This document shows, in pieces, positions 26,585-35,603 of a stretch of 64,000 nucleotides of DNA (positions within the stretch are counted from its first letter, which is position 1; the number at the start of each line of letters is the position of its first letter). The stretch spans positions 248,001 through 312,000 of the forward strand of contig JAFVAY010000008.1 of NCBI GenBank assembly GCA_017480325.1, in the 5' to 3' direction. The notes under the pieces were generated by a model. The model was not told the origin of the DNA, made no database searches, and saw only the letters and a program-made list of their open reading frames with translations. This DNA is from Clostridiales bacterium (GTDB lineage: Bacteria > Bacillota > Clostridia > Saccharofermentanales > Saccharofermentanaceae). Position numbers and translations under genes: made by a program.

Positions 26585-27106
26585 ATGACATATTACGAGA
26601 CATGGATAGATAATTCCGAGAACGTTAAGGACCAGACATCCTATACCTATTACATCAATACTTATTACTCCATGGAGAAGGATGCTTATGACAAGATCCT
26701 TTCCTCATATCCTGAGAATTCCGAGTTCACGTCAGGTAAGGCTTCAGAGCTTGCTTCCAGACTTGGCTTTAACAAGGATACCATGGATATCTTCGTAGGC
26801 TTTCTTGACGGAATTAAGTCTTCCTTAAGAACTGAGCTTGATGTTGAGAATGTCGATGATGATACGGATATCAGCCTCGACATCGATTATGAGAAGCTTT
26901 ACTACAACATGAGAGATGCTAAGGCATCGTGGCTGTTCAAGCTTTCCTCATGGAAGAATGTCCTTGATGAGAGCAAGACTGCCGAGATCGCCAGAGAGTA
27001 CAGAGAAGCTAATATCGCTCACTCTAATAAAGTCGGAAGGAATGATCCTTGTCCTTGCGGATCCGGCAAGAAGTACAAGAACTGCTGCGGCAAAAAAGTA
27101 AGCTGA
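26585..27106 (+). CDS. SEC-C motif protein of unknown function
   Basis: 173 residues: an alpha-helical body of about 145 residues with many acidic positions, then a SEC-C zinc motif, [19 protein letters not shown], at the C-terminus (C-x-C-x8-CC). The motif binds zinc and in SecA contacts SecB and ribosomes; free-standing SEC-C proteins are uncharacterised. The tail is almost identical to that of SecA encoded at 38.8-41.7 kb. Start ATG 26585 has a cggaggc site; an upstream in-frame ATG at 26564 overlaps icd and lacks one. mreC begins 4 bases downstream. Confidence 0.83.
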   Translation: MTYYETWIDNSENVKDQTSYTYYINTYYSMEKDAYDKILSSYPENSEFTSGKASELASRLGFNKDTMDIFVGFLDGIKSSLRTELDVENVDDDTDISLDIDYEKLYYNMRDAKASWLFKLSSWKNVLDESKTAEIAREYREANIAHSNKVGRNDPCPCGSGKKYKNCCGKKVS

Positions 27107-27110
27107 CAAG

Positions 27111-27998
27111 ATGCGAAGACTGCTGACCAACAAATTGTTTGTAACAGTCGTTTCATTATTGGTAATACTGGCTGTGATTATCCTCGGCTCCTGGCCGGGG
27201 AGTCCTCTTAATAGCGCACTTAAGCCCGTCGGAGCCATCGTCAATCCTATTCAGAAGCTTGTAAAGAACACCGGTAATTCCATATCGAATTTCTGGGCGG
27301 CACTGACTGACGGTATCGCCATCAGAGATGAGAATTATCAGCTACGGGCGGAGATCGCGGAGCTTCAGTATCAGCTGACCCAGAGGGAAGAGGCGGCCAT
27401 CAAGTATGAGGAGCTTCAGGAGGCTTTCCATATAAGAGAGACCTTCAGCAATTACGAGATCTATGCGGCATCCGTATTATCCAGAGAGGCGGATGAGTGG
27501 TTCTCGGTTATCCATGTAGGTATCGGCAATACAGACGGTGTATATCTCGAGCAGGGCCATTCCTTCGCTGTTGTTGATGTAAGAATGAATCTTATTGGCA
27601 GAGTTATCGAAGTCAACGAGGATGTATCCGATATTCTGCTTCTGATTCACGAGGGCTTTCAGGTAAGTGGGAAGGTAAATGCGGTCAACGGAGCAACCTT
27701 CACTGTATTAGGTGACGCTTCCTTAAAGCAGCAGGGGCTGTGCCTTGTAACGGGTATCGATCCTGACGTGATCCCCTCGGTAGGTGATGAGATCGTAACC
27801 TCCGGTGACGGCGGATTATTCCCTCAAGGTATTCCCATAGGGGTTATCGAATCCGTCGACTCCTCAGATGAGCTTAATATTACTGCTACTCTAAGACCAT
27901 ATTCTGATATCTCGGATCTTAATGACGTATTTATTATGGTGCCTTACGATGAGTATATTGAGGCTGCCGGGGCTGACACTTCTGATGAGACGACCTGA
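27111..27998 (+). CDS. mreC: Rod shape-determining protein MreC
   Basis: Elongasome scaffold linking the cytoskeleton to peptidoglycan synthases. The 295-residue protein has an N-terminal membrane anchor (residues ~8-25), a coiled-coil stretch (RDENYQLRAEIAELQYQLTQREEAAIKYEELQE) and two beta-barrel subdomains with signature VLSREADEWFSVIHVGIGNTDGVYLEQG. A GLFPQGIPIGVIESVD motif near the end is also typical. It precedes and overlaps mreD (14 bases), then PBP2; no mreB is present in the window. Identity is confident from domain order and operon. Confidence 0.93.
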   Translation: MRRLLTNKLFVTVVSLLVILAVIILGSWPGSPLNSALKPVGAIVNPIQKLVKNTGNSISNFWAALTDGIAIRDENYQLRAEIAELQYQLTQREEAAIKYEELQEAFHIRETFSNYEIYAASVLSREADEWFSVIHVGIGNTDGVYLEQGHSFAVVDVRMNLIGRVIEVNEDVSDILLLIHEGFQVSGKVNAVNGATFTVLGDASLKQQGLCLVTGIDPDVIPSVGDEIVTSGDGGLFPQGIPIGVIESVDSSDELNITATLRPYSDISDLNDVFIMVPYDEYIEAAGADTSDETT

Positions 27999-28602
27999 GT
28001 TAATACGTAAATACCTGGTCTATGCGGTATATCTGCTGCTTTTCTCGACGCTTCAGGTAACCTTCCCGGGAGTTATTTCCTTCTACGGAATTCATGCTGA
28101 TATTATGTTCGTGATAGTGGTGCTTTGCTCCTATATGTTCGGCTTCTATGACGGTATAGTGTTCGGTGCCTTGGCGGGAATTATCAGGGATTATCTGTCT
28201 GCGCCATCTCTAACCGGGATCGACGGAACCGTCACGCCTGCCATCGGGATCGGGCTTTTCCTTATGGTTGCTGTTGCCGCTATCGGGTCATCCTTTCTTA
28301 CTATCAGAGTTAAACGTAATTTCCTGCTGGCTTTTCTGGCGGTGATAGTAACGACATTGCTTTATAAGTCCATTGGGCATCTGGTCATCTTCCTGTGGTC
28401 TAATCTGGTGTCCGGACTGTCTTATAACATGAGTATCGAGCAGATGCTTCAGAGGTCCATTCTTCCTCAGACGGTACTTAATCTTATGGCTTCGATACCG
28501 TTGTATCTGCTTCTCAGATTTATGGGCCCTTACAAGGGCGGAGTTAACCCGTCTCTGATCGACGAGAAGAGGAAGGAGGACAGGCTGTGGCTGACAATGT
28601 GA
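27985..28602 (+). CDS. mreD: Rod shape-determining protein MreD
   Basis: 205-residue membrane protein with five to six hydrophobic spans beginning LVYAVYLLLFSTLQVTF and including ADIMFVIVVLCSYMFGFYDGIVFGALAGIIRDYLS, where the G-x3-G-x6-D pattern is characteristic of MreD. It is part of the elongasome with MreC and PBP2. The start ATG at 27985 overlaps mreC; a longer frame from 27922 lies wholly within mreC and is rejected. The end overlaps the PBP2 start by 16 bases, so the three proteins are translated in a coupled way. Confidence 0.9.
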   Translation: MRRPELIRKYLVYAVYLLLFSTLQVTFPGVISFYGIHADIMFVIVVLCSYMFGFYDGIVFGALAGIIRDYLSAPSLTGIDGTVTPAIGIGLFLMVAVAAIGSSFLTIRVKRNFLLAFLAVIVTTLLYKSIGHLVIFLWSNLVSGLSYNMSIEQMLQRSILPQTVLNLMASIPLYLLLRFMGPYKGGVNPSLIDEKRKEDRLWLTM

Positions 28603-30869
28603 AAAGCAAGTCAGAGGAGTCGGTATTATCCTCGATACTCGGTGTGATTAAGAACAGATATTTTGTTCTTGGCCTTATATTCTGCGTGTTCGGCGGGATA
28701 ATTCTTTACTTGACAGCTGCCTTGCAGTTCTCAGGATATCAGAGGACTATATCGGCTTCTTCAGAGGGCGTGTCACGTCAGTACACGGTTATGGCTCCGA
28801 GAGGTGATATCATAGATGCCAACGGAGTCGTGCTGGCTTCATCCTCTGAGGTAAACACCATCATGATCGCCAATGCTTATATGGAAAATGATGATCTTAA
28901 CGCCATGTGTCTGGAGTTAAGCTACCTGTTCGATGAATATAACTGTGTCAGCGTTTCTGAGCTCGATGAATACTTCACGGTAAATCCCTTTCAGTTTCTT
29001 AAGGATGAAGAGGATATAAGACTTTGGCAGACGGACCATAATCTTTTTGATCTTGATGATTATTCTCAGGGCATTATCGTTACTTACTCCGATAATTATG
29101 TTAAGACTGATCCTCAGGTGTTCTATCTGTATTTAAGACAGCTCTTTGAGCTCGATACGAACTATACTGAGGACGAGGCATATCGCATCATAAGAATAAG
29201 GTATCAGATTTTTAAGGATAACTGGTCCTTCCAGACGGGTACTCCTGTAGAGATAGCTACAGACGTGCCGGATGAGCTGGTTACTATCCTTACGGAGCAG
29301 AATTACCACTATCTGGGAATAATAGCCACCAAGTCGTACCGAAGGACCTATACGCCCGCCGCTCAGCTGTCAAGTCACGTAGTAGGCTATGTAGGAAGGA
29401 TCTCGCAGGAGTCGCTGGCAACGCTATCAAGCTATGGTTATTCTAACAGTGACCTGGTAGGGCAGTCCGGTGTGGAGTCACAGATGGAGAGATATCTTCA
29501 CGGCAGCTCCGGAATATCTACCTACAATATCTGGACTACTCAGGGGCAGGACGGAGTGTTTTTCCCGTCTGACTACGGGACACCTGCTCAGCGGGGAGCT
29601 ACGGTTCAGCTTACTATCGATACCGATCTTCAAAGAGTAGGTATCGAAGCTCTTAAGACCTATATCGAGGATGCCATGTACGCGGAGATATTGGAGCAGA
29701 GCGGGTATAAGACCGCTAATGCCGGGGCCTTTGTGGTTATGGATGTTAACACCGGCGCGGTTCTGGCGCAGGGGTCATATCCCAACTTCGATCCTAACGA
29801 CTTCGTGCTGTCCATGTACGGAGATGAACAGGCGGAGGAGCAGCTTCAGTATTATCTTGGCCTGGGTGAATATGAGGATATAACGGCTGAGGATATGCCT
29901 CTGTGGAACAGAGCTATCATGTCTCAGTATGCTCCGGGCTCTACATTCAAGATGTGTACGGCTCTCGCGGCATTGGAGACCGGTGTTATAAGTCCTTCGT
30001 CTACCTGGTATTCCTGTGATTCTCCTATTGATATCGGCGGCTGGACCTTCAGATGTCTCGAGTTCTCGCAGGGCGGACACGGCCCATTGGATCTTAACGG
30101 AGCCATGGCTACATCCTGCAATATCTACTTCATGAGACTGGGTGTAGATACGGGTATCGATAATATCGACGCCATGGGCGAGAGGCTGGGACTCGGAGAG
30201 TATACAGGTATAGATCTTCCGGGTGAGATCAGAGGCATCAGAGCAAGCCGTGAGACTAAGATATTCCTACATGAGTCTGAATATGATCGTACCTGGTTCC
30301 CGGCGGACACCGCCCAGTCCGCGATAGGGCAGTTCGATAACTGCTTTACTATCATGCAGCTTTGCAGATACACCGCCGGAATTGCCACCAACAGGCTTGT
30401 CACTCCGTATGTTATCGATAATGTTACCGCTCCCGACGGCACAGTGCTTTATGAGGGAAGGACTCAATCCGTTGATCTCGGTATAAGTGAGCCTAATATC
30501 GAGGCCGTAAGATTCGCTATGAGATGCGTAGTTACAGGAACCTCCTATTGGCCGGGTACCGCGCAGGATATTTTCTCGAATTTCCCTATAGATGTTGCCT
30601 GTAAGACAGGTACGGCCGAGACCGGCTATGAGGAGATACGTAAGGAGTACAGTAACGGTCTGTTCGTGTGCTACGCTCCTGCTGAGGATCCTCAGATAGC
30701 CATTGCTCTTGTTGTAGAAAGAGGTGAGTGGGGTGCATCTACTGCCGTAATCGCCCGTAAGCTTCTGTCCGAATACTTTGATGTTGCTCCTACGAGAGCA
30801 GAGCTGATGCTTGATCAGGTGCCTATCACAGGCGATGATCTTGATGCATTTATCGACGCGGTTAACTAA
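28587..30869 (+). CDS. mrdA: Penicillin-binding protein 2 (class B transpeptidase)
   Basis: Peptidoglycan transpeptidase of the elongasome. The 760 residues include an N-terminal anchor (about 24-45), a dimerisation domain beginning with RGDIIDANGVVLASS, and a transpeptidase domain with the three catalytic motifs: Ser452-TFK (PGSTFK), Ser510-C-Asn512 and Lys673-TG (CKTGTAETG). The start is GTG 28587 with ggaagga 8 bases before; translation overlaps mreD. The gene closes the mreCD-mrdA set. The anchor is followed by an insertion between residues ~85 and 215 (DEYFTVNPFQFLKDEED and following), seen in clostridial PBP2 forms. RodA is not encoded here. Confidence 0.95.
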   Translation: MADNVKSKSEESVLSSILGVIKNRYFVLGLIFCVFGGIILYLTAALQFSGYQRTISASSEGVSRQYTVMAPRGDIIDANGVVLASSSEVNTIMIANAYMENDDLNAMCLELSYLFDEYNCVSVSELDEYFTVNPFQFLKDEEDIRLWQTDHNLFDLDDYSQGIIVTYSDNYVKTDPQVFYLYLRQLFELDTNYTEDEAYRIIRIRYQIFKDNWSFQTGTPVEIATDVPDELVTILTEQNYHYLGIIATKSYRRTYTPAAQLSSHVVGYVGRISQESLATLSSYGYSNSDLVGQSGVESQMERYLHGSSGISTYNIWTTQGQDGVFFPSDYGTPAQRGATVQLTIDTDLQRVGIEALKTYIEDAMYAEILEQSGYKTANAGAFVVMDVNTGAVLAQGSYPNFDPNDFVLSMYGDEQAEEQLQYYLGLGEYEDITAEDMPLWNRAIMSQYAPGSTFKMCTALAALETGVISPSSTWYSCDSPIDIGGWTFRCLEFSQGGHGPLDLNGAMATSCNIYFMRLGVDTGIDNIDAMGERLGLGEYTGIDLPGEIRGIRASRETKIFLHESEYDRTWFPADTAQSAIGQFDNCFTIMQLCRYTAGIATNRLVTPYVIDNVTAPDGTVLYEGRTQSVDLGISEPNIEAVRFAMRCVVTGTSYWPGTAQDIFSNFPIDVACKTGTAETGYEEIRKEYSNGLFVCYAPAEDPQIAIALVVERGEWGASTAVIARKLLSEYFDVAPTRAELMLDQVPITGDDLDAFIDAVN

Positions 30870-30896
30870 TTTTTACTGCAATTTAACAACATATCG

Positions 30897-30925
30897 TTGC
30901 CTTTTGTCGGTATTTTTTATACAAT
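30897..30925 (+). promoter_or_regulatory. Promoter of the MgsA-like gene, with TGTCGG inside the spacer
   Basis: TTGCCT (30897-30902), 17-base spacer, TACAAT (30920-30925), about 25 bases before a ggagg site at 30942-30946. The spacer contains ttttgtcggta, similar to the fourth unit of the TTGTCG array at 35.5 kb, so a shared regulator is possible but unproven. Confidence 0.6.
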
Positions 30926-30955
30926 ATGGATAGTTTTTAATGGAGGAAATTTGGT

Positions 30956-31360
30956 ATGAAGATTGTTCTGATGGCTGATAACCGTAAAACAGAGCTTCTT
31001 GTAAATTTCTGCATCGCATATAAAACTTTACTTACCAAACATCAGCTAATCTCAGTTTACAGCACAGCCAAGTATCTTAAGACGGCTGTAGATATTGAAG
31101 TGTCAGGGCTTAATGTCGATTACCTGGGCGGAATAGAGCAGTTGGCTTCAAGAGCCGAGTTCGACGAGATCGACTGCGTAATATATCTTCGTGATGCTGA
31201 CGCAGAGGGCGAATTCGTTCCTTCTGATCTTCTTAAGACTTGTGATTCCAATAACATTCCTTATGCGACCAATCTTGCTACCGCAGAGATTCTTATCCTT
31301 GCTATCGACAGGGGTGATCTTGATTACAGGACCTGGATCAAGGATACTAAGGCATCCTGA
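30956..31360 (+). CDS. Methylglyoxal synthase-like protein, active site apparently lost
   Basis: The 134 residues follow the MgsA fold end to end: MKIVLMADNRKTELLVNF, a central LGGIEQLAS, and SNNIPYATNLATAEILI, which matches the conserved WNIPVATNxATADFII block of methylglyoxal synthases. However, residues needed for catalysis are altered. The phosphate-binding TGTTG loop reads STAKY (36-40), the catalytic Asp in GGDQQ reads GGIEQ (58-62), and the HD pair of the first strand and the H-D of the WDPLxxxPHDxD segment are absent. It may be a regulatory or structural paralogue. It sits after mreCD-PBP2, the same place as mgsA in related Clostridia, and overlaps a metallo-hydrolase gene. Confidence 0.72.
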   Translation: MKIVLMADNRKTELLVNFCIAYKTLLTKHQLISVYSTAKYLKTAVDIEVSGLNVDYLGGIEQLASRAEFDEIDCVIYLRDADAEGEFVPSDLLKTCDSNNIPYATNLATAEILILAIDRGDLDYRTWIKDTKAS

Positions 31361-31968
31361 TGACGCTTAAGACATTCCCGCGCGGACCTTTATCCTCGAA
31401 TATGTACCTTCTTAGTACAGCTTCGGGGATTTTTATAATCGATCCTTCAGTATATCCCGATAAGCTTTCTTCGGAAGATATGCCGGACCGGGTCGACTAT
31501 ATCCTTATAACTCACGGGCACTTCGATCATATTAATGCTATAGACAGATGGGTCTCATTGTTTCCTGATGCTGAGGTTTATATGGCTTCAGAGGATATTC
31601 CGGCTCTTACGGACCCGTATAAAAACGGATCTGATATATTCGTCGAGAGCTGCTCCTACGATACTTCTGTTCGTGATATTAATGAGCTCTCGCTTGATAA
31701 TCTTACGGTCATCAAGACTCCGGGTCATTCTAAGGGAAGTATTTGTTTTCTCATGGAAGAGGACGGGGAGAAGATCATGTTTACGGGAGATACGCTTTTC
31801 GCAGGGTCTTGCGGGAGGACGGATCTGTACGGAGGAAGTCCGGAGAAGATGGCGGAATCGCTAAAGCTTCTTAAGGAAATGGATCCTGATATCGAGATCT
31901 ATCCCGGACACGGCCCGTCATCAACCATCAAAGACGAGCGTCGCTTCAATCCCTTCTTTAATTTATAA
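31360..31968 (+). CDS. Metallo-beta-lactamase fold hydrolase (glyoxalase II-like)
   Basis: 202-residue single-domain hydrolase with THGHFDHI (H-x-H-x-D-H metal motif) near residue 51, TPGHSKGS, FTGDTLFAGSCGRTDL with the metal-bridging Asp, and IYPGHGPSST with the last His. These are the zinc ligands of the glyoxalase II/hydroxyacylglutathione hydrolase subgroup. The start shares an ATGA with the MgsA-like stop, so the pair is co-translated. Given the neighbour, detoxification of a methylglyoxal-derived thioester was plausible, but the upstream protein seems inactive, so the link is only suggestive. Substrate unknown. Confidence 0.9.
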   Translation: MTLKTFPRGPLSSNMYLLSTASGIFIIDPSVYPDKLSSEDMPDRVDYILITHGHFDHINAIDRWVSLFPDAEVYMASEDIPALTDPYKNGSDIFVESCSYDTSVRDINELSLDNLTVIKTPGHSKGSICFLMEEDGEKIMFTGDTLFAGSCGRTDLYGGSPEKMAESLKLLKEMDPDIEIYPGHGPSSTIKDERRFNPFFNL

Positions 31969-32020
31969 GCTCTTTGTGTTATATTTCATGGGTTAAAGTG
32001 TAGTTTAAGGAGGCCTATTT

Positions 32021-33067
32021 ATGAGCGATCTTCGTGAAACGCTGAATCAGACTCGTGAAGAATTCGAGTCGAAGATCAAAGAGATCCAGAATCTGGCTGA
32101 TATAGAGAAGTTAAGAGTAGAGTATTTCGGTAAGAAGGGAAAGCTTACCGGAGTCCTGAGAGGCATGGGCGGTCTTAAGCCTGAGGAGAGACCTGAGGCA
32201 GGTAAGATGGTCAATGAGGTCCGTGCCAGAATGGAAGAGGCCTTCTCCCAGAGTCAGGCTAAGATGAAGGAGCTGGAGAGCGCTCATAAGCTTAAAAAGG
32301 AGGTTATAGACGTAACCCTTCCTACGCATTATGAGGGGTGCGGTGCCAGACATCCTCTTAATAAGGCTATCAACGAGATCTGCGATATCTTCCTCGGCTT
32401 GGGTTACAGCATAGGCGAGGGGCCTGAGGTGGAGTACGATAAGTATAACTTCGAGCTGTTAAGACTTCCTAAGGGACATCCTGCGAGAGATACACAGGAT
32501 ACCTTCTATATTAACGAGAACGTGCTTCTGAGGACACAGACCTCCGGTATGCAGGTTCGTATTATGGAGGAGCTTACCAAGGATAATAAGAAGCCTCCGA
32601 TTAAGGTTGTCTGCCCCGGTAAGGTGTATCGTCAGGATACGCTTGATGCTACGCATTCTCCCGTATTCCATCAGATCGAGGGCTTGGTCGTAGATAAGGG
32701 CGTTACCATGGGAGATCTGGTAGGATCCCTGAGGCTCTTCGCGAAGAAGCTCTTCGGTGAGAAGACCGAGATCAGATTAAGACCTCATCATTTCCCGTTT
32801 ACCGAGCCTTCGGTAGAGGTCGATCTTACATGCTGGAAGTGCGGCGGCTGCGGCTGTAACGTATGTAAGGGAGAGGGGTGGATCGAGGTCCTCGGTGCCG
32901 GTATGGTTCACCCTGAGGTGCTTGAGAACTGCGGTATAGATTCTTCCGTTTATAGCGGCTTCGCCTTCGGTATCGGTGTAGAGAGAACCGCCATGGGAAG
33001 ATACGGCATAGATGATATCAGACTTCTTTATGAGAACGACGTTCGTTTCTTAAAGCAGTTCAAGTAA
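32021..33067 (+). CDS. pheS: Phenylalanyl-tRNA synthetase alpha subunit
   Basis: Charges tRNA-Phe as an alpha2-beta2 enzyme. The 348-residue chain has an N-terminal coiled coil (residues 1-85), then class II catalytic motifs: GYSIGEGPEVEYDKYNFE and HPARDTQDTFYI (motif 1/2 region), RQDTLDATHSPVFHQIEG (motif 2), and GFAFGIGVERTAMGRYG (motif 3). CWKCGGCGCNVCKGEGW is the four-cysteine insert seen in Firmicutes. A taaggagg site precedes the ATG. No T-box signature is obvious in the short 52-base gap upstream. pheT follows 12 bases later. Confidence 0.98.
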   Translation: MSDLRETLNQTREEFESKIKEIQNLADIEKLRVEYFGKKGKLTGVLRGMGGLKPEERPEAGKMVNEVRARMEEAFSQSQAKMKELESAHKLKKEVIDVTLPTHYEGCGARHPLNKAINEICDIFLGLGYSIGEGPEVEYDKYNFELLRLPKGHPARDTQDTFYINENVLLRTQTSGMQVRIMEELTKDNKKPPIKVVCPGKVYRQDTLDATHSPVFHQIEGLVVDKGVTMGDLVGSLRLFAKKLFGEKTEIRLRPHHFPFTEPSVEVDLTCWKCGGCGCNVCKGEGWIEVLGAGMVHPEVLENCGIDSSVYSGFAFGIGVERTAMGRYGIDDIRLLYENDVRFLKQFK

Positions 33068-33079
33068 GGAGGGAAAGAT

Positions 33080-35506
33080 ATGAAAGCACCGATTATCTGG
33101 TTAAAGGATTTTACTGATATTAATGTATCGGCTAAGGAATTGGCCGATAAGATGACGCTCTCCGGCTCTAAGGTAGAGGAAGTCATCGATTACAAGCTGT
33201 CAGGCGTTTATGCGGGCAAGATAGTAAGCGTAGAGGATCATCCCGATTCGGATCATCTTCATATTCTTAAGGTCGACTTCGGAAGAGACGAGATCGGACA
33301 TGATGTTCAGGTCGTATGCGGAGCTCCAAATGTATATGAGGGTATGATCTGTCCTGTTGCCGCTGTGGGCGCCGTGCTTCCTGAGATTACGATCAAGAAG
33401 GGCAAGATAAGAGGAGTCGAGAGCTTCGGTATGTGCTGCTCCGGTGAGGAGCTGGGACCTATAGCTAACGGCAAGCCCGGAGCTGACGTGTACGGTCTGT
33501 GGGATCTGTCAAAGCTTGAGAATCCGCCTGCCGTAGGCACTGATCTTCGTGATTATCTTAAGGTCGATGCTCTTGTTACCATCGACTTCGAGATCACATC
33601 CAACAGACCTGATTGCTTCTCTGTCGAGGGCTTGGGACGTGAGGCTGCAGTTACTCTGGGCAATGCCTTTACTCCCATCGCTCCTTCCTTGAAGCTCGAG
33701 GGCTCTCTTAATACCGAGGATATCGCCAAGGTTGAGATCAAGGCTCCTGATCTTTGTTATCGTTACTGTGCCAGAACCGTAGAGGATGTTAAGATCGGCC
33801 CTTCTCCTGACTGGATGGTAGAGAAGCTTGTCGCGGCAGGTATGAGATCTATCAACAATATCGTAGATATCACGAATTATGTCTGCCTCGAGATGGGTCA
33901 GCCGATGCATGCATTCGATCTTGATTATCTTAAGAATAATCATATTATCGTCAGAACTGCTGAAGATAATGAGAAGACGGTCACTCTTGACGGTAATGAG
34001 CACATTCTCGATAAGGATATGCTTGTGATCGCCGATGAGGAAAAGGTATGCGCCATCGCAGGCGTAATGGGCGGCGAGAATTCTGAGGTCCTTGATACAA
34101 CTACCAGTATCCTCTTCGAGTCAGCTACCTTCAATGCCGTAAGCGTCAGAAAGACCGCTATCCGTAACGGACTTCGTACAGAGGCTTCTTCAAGATATGA
34201 GAAGGGACTTGATCCGGAGAATGCTTTAAGAGCTCTTGACCGCGCATGTGAGCTGGTTGAGCTTCTCGGCTGCGGTAAGGTTAACAAGGGTCTTATCGAT
34301 GTATATCCTACCAAGAGACCTTCGAAGCATATCGAATTCAGACCTTCATGGATCAATAGCTTTATCGGTATCAATGCATCTGAAGAATTTATGAGAAAGA
34401 CTCTTATGGATCTCGGCTGCGAGTTTGTAATCGAGGATGGGAAGGAGATGATCCTACCTCCGACCTTCCGCCCCGATCTGGAGGGAGAGGCTGATATCTC
34501 TGAGGAGATTGCCAGATTCTACGGCTACAATAACATCGAGCCCACATTGCTTTCCGGTAAGGAGACAACTCTGGGCGGAAGAACTCCCGAGCAGAAGCTA
34601 GCAGAGAAGATCAGAGATACCTTCGTATCCTGCGGATTCTTCGAGGCTATTACATATTCCTTCGAGAGCCCCGCTGATCTTGATCTTATGAAGGTCAGTG
34701 CCGACAGTCCTCTCAGAAGACAGGTAAAGATATCCAATCCTCTCGGTGACGATACCTCTGTCATGAGATCTTCGATGCTTCCCTCAATGCTTCGTATCGC
34801 TGCCAGGAACTCGAACAGAGGTGTTCCGTCAGCCAAGATATTCGAGTCTGCATATGTGTATATACCTGATGAGGATACATCGCTCCTTCCTGAGGAGAGA
34901 CCTACCGTATGCGGCTTCTACTACGATAACACTATCGGTGACAGCTCCAGCATCTTCTATCATGTAAGAGGCATCATCGAGGAGCTCGGAAAGGTTCTTG
35001 ATATCAGAGCTTTAAGCTTCGAGCCTCTGACTGACGATCCTTCATTTCATCCCGGAAGAACAGCAAAGATACTTGTGAATAACAAGGTCTGCGGTAAGAT
35101 CGGAATTATTCATCCTGAGGTGGCAGATGCCTTTGAGGCTCCCGAGAAGGCATGTTTCTTCGAGTTCGAGGCAAATGCGTTTATCAATGCCGCCAAGACA
35201 GACCGTGTATATAGACAGATTCCTAAGTTCCCCGGCATCTCCCGTGATATGGCTGTTGTTGTCGGCAGAGATGTTGCAGTAGGCGACATTCTGAAGACCT
35301 GTAAGTCTTCCGGCGGTAAGCTTCTTAAGGAAGTCGAGTTCTTTGATGTATATGAGGACAGCAAGCTGGGTGATAACAAGAAGTCTGTTGCTGTATCCTT
35401 GATCTTCCGCGATGACAGCAAGACACTTACTGACGCTGACATTAAGGAGCCCTACGACAACATTCTCGCTAAGCTCTCTAAGCTTTATGATGCACACTTG
35501 AGGTAA
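33080..35506 (+). CDS. pheT: Phenylalanyl-tRNA synthetase beta subunit
   Basis: The 808-residue beta subunit carries an N-terminal tRNA-binding EMAP/OB domain (AGKIVSVEDHPDSDHLHILKVD, residues ~45-155), B3/B4 editing domain with TSNRPDCFSVEGLGREAA, B5 domain and catalytic-like core (ILFESATFNAVSVRKTAIRNGLRTEASSRYEKGLD), and a C-terminal anticodon-binding FDX domain beginning FPGISRDMAVVVG. Domain order and length match bacterial PheT. aaggaggg precedes the ATG. It ends directly before a phased TTGTCG array and a hairpin, so transcription of pheST likely ends there. Confidence 0.98.
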   Translation: MKAPIIWLKDFTDINVSAKELADKMTLSGSKVEEVIDYKLSGVYAGKIVSVEDHPDSDHLHILKVDFGRDEIGHDVQVVCGAPNVYEGMICPVAAVGAVLPEITIKKGKIRGVESFGMCCSGEELGPIANGKPGADVYGLWDLSKLENPPAVGTDLRDYLKVDALVTIDFEITSNRPDCFSVEGLGREAAVTLGNAFTPIAPSLKLEGSLNTEDIAKVEIKAPDLCYRYCARTVEDVKIGPSPDWMVEKLVAAGMRSINNIVDITNYVCLEMGQPMHAFDLDYLKNNHIIVRTAEDNEKTVTLDGNEHILDKDMLVIADEEKVCAIAGVMGGENSEVLDTTTSILFESATFNAVSVRKTAIRNGLRTEASSRYEKGLDPENALRALDRACELVELLGCGKVNKGLIDVYPTKRPSKHIEFRPSWINSFIGINASEEFMRKTLMDLGCEFVIEDGKEMILPPTFRPDLEGEADISEEIARFYGYNNIEPTLLSGKETTLGGRTPEQKLAEKIRDTFVSCGFFEAITYSFESPADLDLMKVSADSPLRRQVKISNPLGDDTSVMRSSMLPSMLRIAARNSNRGVPSAKIFESAYVYIPDEDTSLLPEERPTVCGFYYDNTIGDSSSIFYHVRGIIEELGKVLDIRALSFEPLTDDPSFHPGRTAKILVNNKVCGKIGIIHPEVADAFEAPEKACFFEFEANAFINAAKTDRVYRQIPKFPGISRDMAVVVGRDVAVGDILKTCKSSGGKLLKEVEFFDVYEDSKLGDNKKSVAVSLIFRDDSKTLTDADIKEPYDNILAKLSKLYDAHLR

Positions 35507-35546
35507 TTTGTCGATTTTTGTCGATTTTTGTCGAAAATTGTCGGTA
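35507..35546. repeat. Four 10-base TTGTCG units (candidate Spo0A-box array)
   Basis: Immediately after the pheT stop, four consecutive 10-base units read tttgtcgatt, tttgtcgatt, tttgtcgaaa and attgtcggta. The core TTGTCGAA equals the published Spo0A box (TTTTGTCGAA in Clostridia/Bacillus), and the 10-base period places all copies on one face of the helix. No -35/-10 pair of correct spacing is evident around it. The array lies 60-100 bases before the pseudopilin gene. Confidence 0.5.
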
Positions 35547-35556
35547 AAATGAAGCC

Positions 35557-35603
35557 AAAACCCCTGTATTCTTAAGGTAGTACCAAGGAATACGGGGGTT
35601 TTT
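35557..35603 (+). terminator. Hairpin between pheT and the pseudopilin genes
   Basis: Arms cccctgtattc (35561-35571) and gaatacggggg (35588-35598) pair over 11 bases with one U-G, flanked by aaaa before and ttttt after, so it can terminate in either direction. The 3' arm also contains the only G-rich sequence (ggggg) ahead of the ATG at 35607, so folding would hide that gene's ribosome site. Confidence 0.7.

Noticed and set aside
31969..32020. T-box leader for pheST
   Set aside because: The gap is only 52 bases and contains no specifier stem, T-box sequence or terminator.
35507..35546. CRISPR-like array
   Set aside because: The units are 10 bases with no spacers; a regulatory repeat explains them better.
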